Source: Chitinophagaceae bacterium UBA4407 (GTDB lineage Bacteria; Bacteroidota; Bacteroidia; Chitinophagales; Chitinophagaceae). Taken from it: a stretch of DNA of 64,000 nt. Under the pieces are notes generated by a model, which was not told the origin of the DNA, searched no databases, and saw nothing but the letters and a program-made list of their open reading frames with translations. The stretch spans positions 1 through 64,000 of the forward strand of contig DGQT01000081.1 of NCBI GenBank assembly GCA_002390845.1. The letters run 5' to 3'. Shown here piece by piece: positions 33,557 through 42,150 of this stretch (its first letter is position 1; each line of letters starts with the position of its first letter). A program made the position numbers and the translations under genes.

Positions 33557-34546
33557 TTGCAAACAGCAAAACAAAACCTGCGCATACAGCAATGGATAAC
33601 ATTATTATCTCTAGTGTTGTTTGCAGCAAAAATCATCGCTTATTATCTTACACAATCACTTGCTATTCTATCGGATGCGCTTGAAAGTATTGTCAATGTA
33701 CTTGCAGGTTTTATTGGCCTGTACAGTTTATACGTTGCAGCCAAACCAAAAGATACGGAGCACCCCTATGGCCATGGCAAAGCTGAATTTATTTCTGCTG
33801 CCGCAGAAGGTGCGTTGATTATTGCAGCAGGATTTTTAATTCTATATGAAACATTTCAAAATCTTATTGAGAACAGACCGCTACAGCAGTTAGATACCGG
33901 TTTGTACCTTGTAGCAGTAACCGCAGTTGTAAATTATGTAGCAGGGTTTGTATGCATAAAAATCGGAAAGAAAAACAACTCAATAGCACTGCAGGCAAGC
34001 GGTAAACATTTACAGATAGATACATGGTCAACGCTTATCATTATCGCTGCATTGGCTGTAATGCTGTTTACGAAAATGCTTTGGGTTGATAAAGTAACAG
34101 GATTTATTATGAGCATTGTAATTATGTACAATGGTTATAAAATCATCCGCCGCTCCCTTGCCGGAATTATGGACGAGGCTGATATGGAGCTCCTTAAAAA
34201 AATGGTAGCAGTTTTAAACCTTAACAGGTTGCCCAACTGGATTGACCTGCACAATCTTCGTGTAATAAAATATGGCAGTGTACTGCATATAGACTGTCAC
34301 CTTACCGTGCCCTGGTATATGAACGTAATAGAAGCACACAGAGAGGTAGAGGCATTAATGGCTTTAATTAAAAAAGAATTTGGCGATGCAATTGAAATGT
34401 TTGTACATACAGATGCATGCCTTGATTTTTCCTGCAATATTTGTACAAAAGATAACTGTACAGTTCGTAAACATATATTCAATAAAAAAATAGACTGGAC
34501 CTTAGAAAATATTATTGCAGATAAAAAGCATAAACTGGAACAGTAA
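33557..34546 (+). CDS. Cation diffusion facilitator family transporter
   Basis: A 329-residue proton-coupled exporter of zinc, iron, cobalt or similar divalent metals. Six membrane helices fill residues 12-205; metal-site residues appear in LSDALES (TM2) and HLQID (TM5, HxxxD). The family sequence EHPYGHGKAEF follows TM2. The C-terminal cytoplasmic domain ends with a Cys-rich CLDFSCNICTKDNC segment (near residues 293-306), an unusual addition that could bind metal. The start is TTG at 33557; no ATG lies in a suitable place. Confidence 0.92.
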   Translation: MQTAKQNLRIQQWITLLSLVLFAAKIIAYYLTQSLAILSDALESIVNVLAGFIGLYSLYVAAKPKDTEHPYGHGKAEFISAAAEGALIIAAGFLILYETFQNLIENRPLQQLDTGLYLVAVTAVVNYVAGFVCIKIGKKNNSIALQASGKHLQIDTWSTLIIIAALAVMLFTKMLWVDKVTGFIMSIVIMYNGYKIIRRSLAGIMDEADMELLKKMVAVLNLNRLPNWIDLHNLRVIKYGSVLHIDCHLTVPWYMNVIEAHREVEALMALIKKEFGDAIEMFVHTDACLDFSCNICTKDNCTVRKHIFNKKIDWTLENIIADKKHKLEQ

Positions 34547-34552
34547 CAAAGG

Positions 34553-34622
34553 TGAAAGGAGTAAGGTTTAAAATAAAGGAAAAACATTGCACCTTTACCC
34601 TTACCTTAAACCTTCACCTTAC
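34553..34622. repeat. Inverted array of AAGGTGAAAGG / CCTTTACCCTTACC units
   Basis: A purine-rich left part (AAAGGAGTAAGGTTTAAA, 34555-34572) is complementary to a pyrimidine-rich right part (34589-34622) made of CTTTAC/CTTACC/CTTCAC steps. It lies between convergent genes. The layout resembles the GTCCGAAAGTC arrays. Confidence 0.55.
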
Positions 34623-34631
34623 AGCCATTAT

Positions 34632-35348
34632 TTATTTTAAAGCAAAAACCACACTTACCTCAAACTGTATTTTTATTTTTTTGAAATCTACATTCATCGG
34701 TGGTTCAGCATTGTCAGCAGCTACAGCCCTTTGCATTGTTACATTTGCATAATAAGGCTGCGGGTAATTATTAATCTCTGCAGGATCGTTAATCGTTATC
34801 GCTTCCCCAATATGCTCGCCAATAGCTTCTGAAAGATAGATTGCTTTTTCCCTGGCCGCCTTTACTGCTGCAATCTTCAGCTCTTTTTTCAGTTCATCCA
34901 TTTTGCTGTAAGATGCTTTGGCAATGAAGAAATTCTGAGTAGCCTCATCGTCCATTTTATCAACCAGGTCATCGAGTTTTTCAGTATTGCTTGCCTTAAC
35001 CCAATAGCTGATACTGGCTTTAAGATCGGGGTTTTGTTTTCTATTTTTCTTTATCATCCAGTAATTGTTATCGTAACCCTGGTAGCTTTGAACAGCAACA
35101 TCTTTATCGGTAAGTCCGATACTTTTACAGGCAGCCAGAAAATTATTCTTAATAGAATTTATGTCAATCTTATCGCCGTTCTTTTTGTTGTACTCGCGAA
35201 GATCAACCTGAACATAAATTTCATCGGGCACTATTTCAATTTGCGAAGAACCGCTTACCGAAACCGTTCTGGGTGCTGGCCTTACTTCCTGCGCGATTGC
35301 CTGCGCTGCAATAATGAGTGTTGCAAATACGATCGTCAATCTTTTCAT
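34632..35348 (-). CDS. SIMPL-domain (DUF541) exported protein
   Basis: A 238-residue protein with signal peptide MKRLTIVFATLIIAAQAIAQ. The body is one SIMPL domain: VSVSGSSQIEIVPDEIYVQVDLREYN at the start and EAITINDPAEINNYPQPYYANVTMQRA near the end, with alternating strands and helices. SIMPL proteins form periplasmic/outer-membrane oligomers; the role is not established here. It converges with the CDF transporter gene. Confidence 0.92.
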   Translation of the reverse strand: MKRLTIVFATLIIAAQAIAQEVRPAPRTVSVSGSSQIEIVPDEIYVQVDLREYNKKNGDKIDINSIKNNFLAACKSIGLTDKDVAVQSYQGYDNNYWMIKKNRKQNPDLKASISYWVKASNTEKLDDLVDKMDDEATQNFFIAKASYSKMDELKKELKIAAVKAAREKAIYLSEAIGEHIGEAITINDPAEINNYPQPYYANVTMQRAVAADNAEPPMNVDFKKIKIQFEVSVVFALK

Positions 35349-35477
35349 AATTGTATGTTTTGTTTATGGATGTTGCTTACAAATAAATTACACACCTCAA
35401 ATTATAATCATACATTACCTTAACAATTAATTTACAATGCTTATTTTGCAGTAGGGTGCTTGCCAAACAGAAATTTC

Positions 35478-36248
35478 ATGAAAGATTTTTTTGAAAAATT
35501 AAAACAGATAAGAATTGTAAGGGCGCTGGTGTATGGTGCGGTGGGTGCATTTACTTACCCGGGTCTTGCATTGTTTAATAAACTTAAAATTGAAGGCACA
35601 GAACATCTGAAGGGGCTACCTGAAAAGAATGTTTTATTCATCAGCAATCATCAAACTTATTTTGCAGATGTAATTACTTTCCTTCATATATTTTGTGCGG
35701 TAAAATGGCGCAGGCAAAACCGGCTGGGTGCACCATACTATCTTCTGAATCCCTTTACCAACGTATATTTTGTAGCTGCAGAAGAAACAATGAATGGCAG
35801 TTTTTTAAGCCGAATTTTTAAAATGGGTGGCGCCCTGACTATTAAAAGAACCTGGCGTGCAGAAGGAAAAAATATAGAAAGGGAGCGGGATGAAACAGAT
35901 ACTTTCAAAATAGATCAGGCACTGAATAAAAGCTGGCTAATCACTTTCCCTCAGGGCACTACAAAACCTTTTGCGCCTGGCCGAAAAGGCACGGGGTATA
36001 TTATAAAAAACAACCAGCCGGTTGTTGTTCCTGTTGTAATAAACGGCTTCTGGCGGGCATTTAATAAAACAGGTCTTGTATTTAAAAAGAAAGGCTCGCT
36101 GTTAACAGTGCGTTTTAAAGAGCCGCTTAAAATTGATTATACACAATCTGTTGATGCTATTATGGAGCAGGTAATGGATGCTATTGAACAAAGTAAAAAG
36201 TATATGCTTAAAGGCAGGCATCATGTCATAAATATGCTTGACAAATAA
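35478..36248 (+). CDS. PlsC-type 1-acyl-glycerol-3-phosphate acyltransferase-like protein
   Basis: A 256-residue membrane-associated acyltransferase of the PlsC superfamily, probably in phospholipid synthesis. Motif I is SNHQTYFAD, giving H58-X5-D64 instead of the usual H-X4-D; the phosphate-binding motif III reads TFPQGTTKPF. The ATG at 35478 (MKDFFEK) is preferred over an upstream TTG. If the altered spacing is real, this is a divergent branch; it could also be a related acyltransferase of lipid A or ornithine-lipid pathways. Confidence 0.85.
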   Translation: MKDFFEKLKQIRIVRALVYGAVGAFTYPGLALFNKLKIEGTEHLKGLPEKNVLFISNHQTYFADVITFLHIFCAVKWRRQNRLGAPYYLLNPFTNVYFVAAEETMNGSFLSRIFKMGGALTIKRTWRAEGKNIERERDETDTFKIDQALNKSWLITFPQGTTKPFAPGRKGTGYIIKNNQPVVVPVVINGFWRAFNKTGLVFKKKGSLLTVRFKEPLKIDYTQSVDAIMEQVMDAIEQSKKYMLKGRHHVINMLDK

Positions 36249-36286
36249 TCGTTTCCCCAATTAGTTTTTTAGTTTGTTTATTGTAA

Positions 36287-36352
36287 GTTTTTGTACCCAA
36301 CTATAGAATAAGCATGAAGCTTTCGTTGCGTCGCACACTTGAACGTTCCGAT
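36287..36352 (+). repeat. Intergenic repeat, forward half (core 36326-36344)
   Basis: GTTTTTGTACCCAAC, ATGAAGCTTTCG, core TTGCGTCGCACACTTGAAC. Confidence 0.9.
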
Positions 36353-36376
36353 GCCTTATGCAGCAAAAAAACATCG

Positions 36377-37423
36377 TTACCCTACCCTAACCCGTGGATC
36401 GATGATACCATACAAGATATCGGCCAAAAGGTTTACCAATACAAAAAAGGTGGCAGTAACAAGTACACTGCCCATTACAACAGGAAAGTCTAATTTTTCC
36501 AACGCGTCAACTGTAACCTTCCCAATTCCCTTCCAACCAAAAATGTATTCTACGAAAAAAGCGCCTGCAAGTAATTCAGCAAACCAGCCGGTAATCGCCG
36601 TTACAACAGGGTTTAGTGCATTGCGCAAAGCATGTTTAAAAATCACAGCTTTTTTACTTAAGCCTTTTGCATGGGCTGTGCGTATATAATCCTGACCAAG
36701 TACATCGAGCATTGCGCTGCGGGTAAGTTGTGTAATAATTGCCAGCGGGCGAATGCCCAATGTAATTGCAGGCAGTACAAGATTCTGCAACTGTAGTTGC
36801 TTTCCCTGAAAAGCATCGTATTCGTATAAACTGCCTGTCATGTGCAGACCTGTATAATCGCTTAGTATAAAGCCAAAAAGGTATGCCAGTAAAATCCCAA
36901 TAAAAAACGAGGGCGCCGAAATGCCCAAAACGCTGGCAAAAACAGCGGAGGTATCAATCCAGGTGTTTTGTTTTACCGCTGCAAGTACGCCAAGCAAAAT
37001 ACCAATTACTGTAGCTATCAGTAATGCTGAAAAAGCCAATACTAATGTGCCGGGCAGCGCTTCCCACAAAACTGCAGACACCTCTTTTTTGGTTTGATAA
37101 GAACGGCGTAAGTAAGGTAGTTTAATGGCAAGCTTTGTATCGCCGCCAATAAAGAACCCTTTTAATTCGCGGCTTGCAATATCTTCTTTACTGTAAACAC
37201 TAATGGGTGAAACATCGTTCAGGTACAACAGGAACTGCTTCCATTTTGGCTGGTCTAATGCCAGCTCTTTGCGTATGTTTTGAATAGTGGTACTATCGCC
37301 ACTCTGGCCAATCACCAATCTTGCAGGATCGCCAAAACCCTGAAAAAGAAAGAACACCAAAACCACCACACCAAATAAAACCAGTATGCCATACAACAAC
37401 CTGCGTATGATGAGCTTTAGCAT
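36377..37423 (-). CDS. ABC transporter permease, DppB/OppB type
   Basis: A 348-residue inner-membrane permease of peptide/nickel ABC importers. The N-terminal segment MLKLIIRRLLYGILVLFGVVVLVFFL, a large periplasmic insertion (about 30-115), then the BPD-transport core with the EAA-like loop LGQDYIRTAHAKGLSKKAVIFKHALRNALNPV and further helices. No DppC, ATPase or binding protein lies next to it here, so it works with partners elsewhere or as part of a Bacteroidota-type split system. It lies between a forward and a reverse repeat half. Confidence 0.92.
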   Translation of the reverse strand: MLKLIIRRLLYGILVLFGVVVLVFFLFQGFGDPARLVIGQSGDSTTIQNIRKELALDQPKWKQFLLYLNDVSPISVYSKEDIASRELKGFFIGGDTKLAIKLPYLRRSYQTKKEVSAVLWEALPGTLVLAFSALLIATVIGILLGVLAAVKQNTWIDTSAVFASVLGISAPSFFIGILLAYLFGFILSDYTGLHMTGSLYEYDAFQGKQLQLQNLVLPAITLGIRPLAIITQLTRSAMLDVLGQDYIRTAHAKGLSKKAVIFKHALRNALNPVVTAITGWFAELLAGAFFVEYIFGWKGIGKVTVDALEKLDFPVVMGSVLVTATFFVLVNLLADILYGIIDPRVRVG

Positions 37424-37477
37424 TTAAGCTGTTTAAATTTTATTTACAACACTGCAGAGGAAGCGGGACGATGCCAT

Positions 37478-37525
37478 TTTTACAACAGATGAAAGGATTG
37501 CGACGCAACGAAGCTGCCATGAAAA
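37478..37525 (-). repeat. Intergenic repeat, reverse half, degraded (core 37490-37508)
   Basis: ATTGCGACGCAA and CGAAGCTGCCATGAAAAT are recognisable; the GTACAAG part is lost. Confidence 0.6.
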
Positions 37526-37564
37526 TTGCTGCTGGTATTACAATCATTTATTTTTAAAAAGCTT

Positions 37565-38743
37565 CTATGGCAGCGTGTCTGTTTCATTGAATAAATCAAT
37601 AGCGTCAGACTCATCGTAATCCTCGTCAACCGGAACCCTGCCGATTTGTTCAAGTACTTTATCCATATCCCTGTAACTGTATTTACCTTTTATATTGGCC
37701 AGTTGCATAATAAAATAAGTTGGGTTTACCCTTGCCGCAGTTTTAATAACGGTGCCATCGCTCAGCAGAATATGAATGTTTTTATTGGTGCCAAATAATT
37801 CAGCCGCCTTGTTCTTGTCGGATGTAACAATAACGAAAGGCAGGTGTTTGGCGTTTAACCTGCTTAGCAGAGTATCAAATTCTTTATTGTGCCATTCTGC
37901 ATAATTTGAAAAATCATTTACCAGCAGCATTACATAATAATTGCCCTGGTTAAGCACCGAAACCGTAACATCTTTCCCGTTCATTGTCTGGAGCGAAAAG
38001 TCGGCAATTGCAGGTGCATCAGAGCCTTTTTTTACCAGCTTTTGGTAACGATCAATAAACTCGTAAGTTGAATCAAAATCTGCAGGAAAACTATTGGCGT
38101 CAAATTCTTTTATTTCGCCGTTCTTTTTGTATTTGAATGTAAGGGCAAAACTATCGGGTTTTGCCCCGGTTGGCACACGCATGCTTTCAATGATATTTGT
38201 ACCCGTTCTGAAAGGTAAACAGTCTTTAAACGGTAAATGATTCAGTGCATAACTTTGCATCCATGCAATACCTGTAATACATGCCAGCAACAGAATTTGG
38301 GGCAATGGCATTGGCAAGGAAGAAACTATATTGTTCCTGTTTACAAAAAGAACAAGAATCAGGATCAGCAGTATAACATCTTTTATAAAAGAAGTTAAAG
38401 GTGTAAGCGGAATGCAATCGCCAAAACAACCGCAGGTTTTAATATTGCCCGTTAAGTAAGCATAGGCGGTTAAGAAACAAAAGAAGATAATTAAAAGCAA
38501 AAGCAGCCAGCTAAATAAACGCATGCGCCACCCGATAATTACGGCAACACCGGCCAGTACTTCAAATACATTCATCACCAGCGACAATGCAAGCGAATAA
38601 TCGTTTAAACTGTTCAGGTTCCAAACTTCAAAAAACTCCTGCATTTTATAACTCAGGCCTAACGGGTCGTTGGCTTTTATAAGCCCGGAAAAAATAAACA
38701 GTAAGCCCACGATCCAGCGTATAACGATTAAAGATTTTTTCAT
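37565..38743 (-). CDS. BT_3928-type DoxX/thioredoxin-like membrane protein
   Basis: A 392-residue protein. The first 130 residues are a DoxX/MauE-like four-helix membrane domain (IRWIVGLLFIFSGLIKANDPLGLSYKMQEFF, then KTCGCFGDCIPL with Cys residues). The rest (about 190-392) is exported and thioredoxin-fold-like in its last part (DFSLQTMNGKDVTV, ..YYVMLLVNDFSNYAEWHNKEFDTLL) but has no CxxC. The family is restricted to Bacteroidota and lies with DUF1599 and folP there. ATG 38743 (MKKSLIV) is chosen over an upstream start with a non-signal extension. Confidence 0.87.
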   Translation of the reverse strand: MKKSLIVIRWIVGLLFIFSGLIKANDPLGLSYKMQEFFEVWNLNSLNDYSLALSLVMNVFEVLAGVAVIIGWRMRLFSWLLLLLIIFFCFLTAYAYLTGNIKTCGCFGDCIPLTPLTSFIKDVILLILILVLFVNRNNIVSSLPMPLPQILLLACITGIAWMQSYALNHLPFKDCLPFRTGTNIIESMRVPTGAKPDSFALTFKYKKNGEIKEFDANSFPADFDSTYEFIDRYQKLVKKGSDAPAIADFSLQTMNGKDVTVSVLNQGNYYVMLLVNDFSNYAEWHNKEFDTLLSRLNAKHLPFVIVTSDKNKAAELFGTNKNIHILLSDGTVIKTAARVNPTYFIMQLANIKGKYSYRDMDKVLEQIGRVPVDEDYDESDAIDLFNETDTLP

Positions 38744-38784
38744 TTTATAAAGTGATTTTATAGTTAGTGCCAAGCCGAAAAGAA

Positions 38785-38851
38785 ATCCTAATGCACAAGT
38801 GTGCGACGCAAGAGAAGCCTCATATATGATCCACAGTTTGGCTCAAAAAAA
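38785..38851 (-). repeat. Intergenic repeat, reverse half (core 38793-38811)
   Basis: Core GCACAAGTGTGCGACGCAA, AGAAGCCTCATATATGATCC, outer CAGTTTGGCTCAAAAAAA abutting the stop codon (TTA, 38852-38854) of the DUF1599 gene. Confidence 0.94.
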
Positions 38852-39397
38852 TTAATGCCTTCCTTCGTCCATCAAAATAAGTGCAAAAACGGCATAGTTT
38901 ATAATGTCAACATAATTCGCGTCAATACCTTCGCTGATAAGGGTTTTGCCATCGTTGATCAATATTTGTTTTATGCGCAGAAGCTTTACCAGTATCAGGT
39001 CTGCAAAACTTTCCTGGCTCATATCACGCCATGCCTCGCCGTAATCGTGATTTTTATCAAGCATAATTTTTTTTGCAGCGGCCACCTGTTCGTCAAACCA
39101 CACACGAACAGTATTTGCCGGCAGATCTTCTACAGCAGGTCTATTTAGCCATAGCTGTATTAAACCAATTACCGCGTAGTTAACTATGCCCCTGAATTCG
39201 CCTGCAATATCATCGTCAACTTTTTGTTCTTTTTTTTCCTGTATGGTGCGTATGCGCAGGGCTTTTATAAATATCTGGTCAACTACCGAAATAGTACGCA
39301 GCACACGCCACGAGGTACCGTAATCAGTTGTTTTCTTTATAAAAATATCCCTGCATGTTGCAATGGCTTTATCGTATTGCACGTTTGTATCGGTCAT
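38852..39397 (-). CDS. Tandem DUF1599 protein
   Basis: A 181-residue soluble protein made of two similar halves: CRDIFIKKTTDYGTSWRVLRTISVVDQIFIKALRIRTIQE (residues about 15-54) and AKKIMLDKNHDYGEAWRDMSQESFADLILVKLLRIKQIL (about 107-145), each with a DYGxxWR centre. DUF1599 is related to nucleotide-modification-associated domains; no activity is established. The gene is conserved beside folP in Bacteroidota, here divergent from it (281-base gap), and upstream of the BT_3928-type gene. Confidence 0.9.
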   Translation of the reverse strand: MTDTNVQYDKAIATCRDIFIKKTTDYGTSWRVLRTISVVDQIFIKALRIRTIQEKKEQKVDDDIAGEFRGIVNYAVIGLIQLWLNRPAVEDLPANTVRVWFDEQVAAAKKIMLDKNHDYGEAWRDMSQESFADLILVKLLRIKQILINDGKTLISEGIDANYVDIINYAVFALILMDEGRH

Positions 39398-39435
39398 TCA
39401 GAATTTATTTATTCACTGGTGAAATATTAATACAG

Positions 39436-39500
39436 TTTTTTGGGGGCCGGGCAATAAAGCTTTCTTCATCTTTTCTTGCGTCGCACACTGCATCGTTCCA
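39436..39500 (+). repeat. Intergenic repeat, forward half (core 39476-39493)
   Basis: TTTTTTGGGGGCCGGGC outer arm, core TTGCGTCGCACACTGCAT with its last part altered. It lies between divergent genes. Confidence 0.88.
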
Positions 39501-39678
39501 ATCTTTATTCAGCACTTCAGGCGCTACATCTTGCTATTTTATCAAGCAACCTAATTGCCTGCAATAAAATGCATAACCGTACAGTTTGCAAAATAAAAGC
39601 GCTGTTTTAAAAAACACTATTTAATTATTTATAAAAAACGTTCGTACTATTACGCTCAAAAATAAAGGAAAGCCAACA

Positions 39679-40506
39679 ATGTTTACACTAAACTGCGGGG
39701 GAAGGTTACTAACATTCGATGCACCCATAGTTATGGGCATTATAAATGTTACTCCGGATTCTTTTTATAGTAACAGCCGCAAAATAAATACTGACGAGGC
39801 TTTGCAGCAGGCTGAAAAAATGATCGGCGAAGGTGCGGCAATACTCGATATTGGCGGGCAGAGTACCAGGCCGGGCAGTGAACAAATTGGGGCAAAAGCT
39901 GAATTAGAAAGGGTATTGCCTGTTGTAAAAGCGGTTTCTAAAAAATTCCCTGAAACAATTATTTCGGTTGACACCTACCATGCTGCAGTTGCAGAGCAAT
40001 GCGTAAACAATGGGGCTGGCATAGTTAACGACATCAGCGGTGGTAGTTTTGACGAAAAAATGTTTACTGTTATTGCACGTTTAAAAGTTGCATATATATG
40101 CATGCACATAAAAGGTACACCAGAAACAATGCAGCAAAATGCCGTTTATGAAAATGTAACAAAAGAAGTACTTGATTATTTTATCCTTCGCACAGAAGCC
40201 TGCCGTAACGCAGGTATTAATGATGTTATTATTGACCCAGGCTTAGGTTTTGGAAAAACGATTGAGCATAACTTTGAATTGCTGCGTAACCTTTCAGCAT
40301 TTGAGATATTACAAAAGCCAATACTGTTAGGTGTTTCAAGAAAATCAACTATCTATAAAACACTTGGCATTACAGCGGGTGAAGCCTTGAACGGCACCTC
40401 TGTTTTGCATACCCTTGGGTTACTGAAAGGAGCAAATATCTTACGTGTACACGACGTAAAAGAAGCTGTAGAAACAATTAAACTGGTAACTAAATATTTA
40501 AAATAA
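39679..40506 (+). CDS. folP: Dihydropteroate synthase
   Basis: Condenses the dihydropterin pyrophosphate with p-aminobenzoate in folate synthesis. The 275-residue TIM-barrel protein shows both signatures: GIINVTPDSFYSNSR (residues about 16-30) and DIGGQSTRPGSE (about 56-67), with SVDTYHAAVAE, IVNDISGG, IDPGLGFGKTIEHN, GVSRKSTIYK and the C-terminal LRVHDVKEA. Complete. Divergent from the DUF1599 gene. Confidence 0.97.
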   Translation: MFTLNCGGRLLTFDAPIVMGIINVTPDSFYSNSRKINTDEALQQAEKMIGEGAAILDIGGQSTRPGSEQIGAKAELERVLPVVKAVSKKFPETIISVDTYHAAVAEQCVNNGAGIVNDISGGSFDEKMFTVIARLKVAYICMHIKGTPETMQQNAVYENVTKEVLDYFILRTEACRNAGINDVIIDPGLGFGKTIEHNFELLRNLSAFEILQKPILLGVSRKSTIYKTLGITAGEALNGTSVLHTLGLLKGANILRVHDVKEAVETIKLVTKYLK

Positions 40507-40818
40507 TTTTTTGCATATCTATTTCACCCAGGCAATAATTCGTTTACCCGTAACTTTTTAAGTAAGATTAAAGCTTTTTTTAAGGTCAGTTAAATCAAAT
40601 TAATTATCAACAGCTATGTGAAAAAAAAAAAATATAATTCACTCTTATACTATTGATAAATCCCTATCTTGCCTTTGAAAGTTTAAGATTATTTCATAAG
40701 ATTAATCTAAAAATTTGTCCAATATCGCACATAAAAACTGTACATATTGCAACCAAAACAATTTCAATATTCAACCATTGTCTCCAACCAAAACTTCATC
40801 CATACTAATCTCAAAAAA
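40507..40818. other. 312-base AT-rich intergenic region
   Basis: No gene, repeat half or clear hairpin is seen. It should hold the promoter of the lipoprotein gene at 40819; a TTG/TGCCTTTG pair near 40654-40677 is too closely spaced to call. Confidence 0.4.
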
Positions 40819-41673
40819 ATGAAAAAAGTAATCATTATTTCAGTATCCATTTTTGCCTTGTCTGCAATTTTTGTAGCATGTCAAAAAGAAATTGCATCCA
40901 AACCAAATGCAAGCAAACTCACGCCTGTAACGCCAGGCGCACAGTCAGTAGCAGCAACCGCTGAAGAAGCAAACCAGATTGCGCTTGTTTTAAACACGAA
41001 CCCTCTTGCAGATTTTTCGAAATCATCAGGTGGTTGCATACCTGTGGTAACTTACGATCCAGGGCCCGATGTTTATCCACGCACCGTTACAATTGATTAT
41101 GGAGAGAGCTGTACAAGTGCATCTGGCGTAACACGCAGTGGTAAAATTATTTTAAAATACTCAAACGACCTGGCAATAACAGGCAGCCAGGAATTGACCA
41201 CTTACAATAATTATTATGTTGATGGAATAAAGATCGAAGGAGGTACAAAATTCGCTAATAACGGCGAGGTTGGTACACAGGGACAGATCATCTACAGGCT
41301 TACTTACAAAAACAGGAAATCTATTCAGCCCGATGGTGGTTATACTAATATCAACGGTCACCACAGAGTAATAAAAAGAGGAGAAGGTTCTGGCTATCCA
41401 GGTTTTCCTGACGGTGATTTCAGGGCTACAGGTTTATTGAATTACACACAATTTAATAGTGTTAGCGGTGTTACAACCCAGTTTACAGTAGCAACACGTC
41501 CGCAGGACGCACTGATTTATAAATCAGGATGCGACTGGATAACAAAAGGAAAATCACTTTACACCTATAGTGACCAAACAACCGCAAACCTTGATTATGG
41601 TAACGGGGAATGTGACAACCTGGGTACGTTTACAAAAAATGGTGTAACTACTACAATTGTTCTTGCCCCATAA
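40819..41673 (+). CDS. Hypothetical lipoprotein
   Basis: A 284-residue exported lipoprotein: MKKVIIISVSIFALSAIFVAC with the lipobox Cys at residue 21. The mature protein is beta-rich (alternating Tyr/Thr/Gly strands such as RTVTIDYGESCTSASGVTRSGKIILKYSND) and has several Cys that may pair. It resembles the many outer-membrane-associated proteins of unknown function in Chitinophagaceae. The ATG at 40819 is preferred since the upstream in-frame extension lacks a signal. A strong terminator follows. Confidence 0.72.
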   Translation: MKKVIIISVSIFALSAIFVACQKEIASKPNASKLTPVTPGAQSVAATAEEANQIALVLNTNPLADFSKSSGGCIPVVTYDPGPDVYPRTVTIDYGESCTSASGVTRSGKIILKYSNDLAITGSQELTTYNNYYVDGIKIEGGTKFANNGEVGTQGQIIYRLTYKNRKSIQPDGGYTNINGHHRVIKRGEGSGYPGFPDGDFRATGLLNYTQFNSVSGVTTQFTVATRPQDALIYKSGCDWITKGKSLYTYSDQTTANLDYGNGECDNLGTFTKNGVTTTIVLAP

Positions 41674-41702
41674 ACAAACGGCATAACCTTTTATTTTAAT
41701 AA

Positions 41703-41740
41703 AAAAAATGGTTTGCAGTGTAGTCTGCAAACCATTTTTT
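41703..41740 (+). terminator. Rho-independent terminator
   Basis: ATGGTTTGCAG and CTGCAAACCAT form a perfect 11-base stem with a 6-base loop, flanked by A-run and T-run, so it could work in both directions. Confidence 0.92.
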
Positions 41741-41854
41741 ATGTGAACTAAGTATATTAAAAGCGCACTTTAAAAATAATGTTTTATGCTTTCAACCCCT
41801 GCAAAAAGCAGGGCTGTGCATTGGCTGCTGAACAGGAATTGTTTCAGGAGGTGT

Positions 41855-41885
41855 GGAGTCCTTCGGCTCCGCTCAGGACAGGCAG
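41855..41885. repeat. GTCCTTCGGCTCCGCTCAGGAC short repeat
   Basis: An imperfect palindrome around CTTCGGCTCCGCTCAGGAC, followed by AGGCAGCC. This type of short dispersed sequence is known from many genomes. Confidence 0.5.
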
Positions 41886-41896
41886 CCACGGCTTTT

Positions 41897-41972
41897 GCTG
41901 CCATAAAAGAAGAACCCTGAACCGAGCGTGGCAAGAAAAGATGAAGCAGGTTCTGTTGCCCGCTCCAAAAAA
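41897..41972 (-). repeat. Intergenic repeat, reverse half, core variant C (41912-41935)
   Basis: GCTGCCATAAAAGAAGAACC, then TGAACCGAGCGTGGCAAG, and outer GTTGCCCGCTCCAAAAAA. Same variant as 56578-56660. Confidence 0.82.
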
Positions 41973-42150
41973 TTACTGCTACTTTCACCCCCTTTTTTTA
42001 TCTTGCACCCGAATTACAAAGCATGAAATTTCTCAGTAACAATCTTGACTTTCTCGATCATCGAACTTTCTGATCTTTAGAACAGGTGACCAACCTGTTT
42101 GCTATACTTTATTTGTAATTCTTTTCAATCACTTTAATAAATCGTTTTTT

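Noticed and set aside
36339..36689. Open frame opposite the ABC permease gene
   Set aside because: It is a shadow of the permease frame; it has low-complexity composition and overlaps a repeat half at its start.
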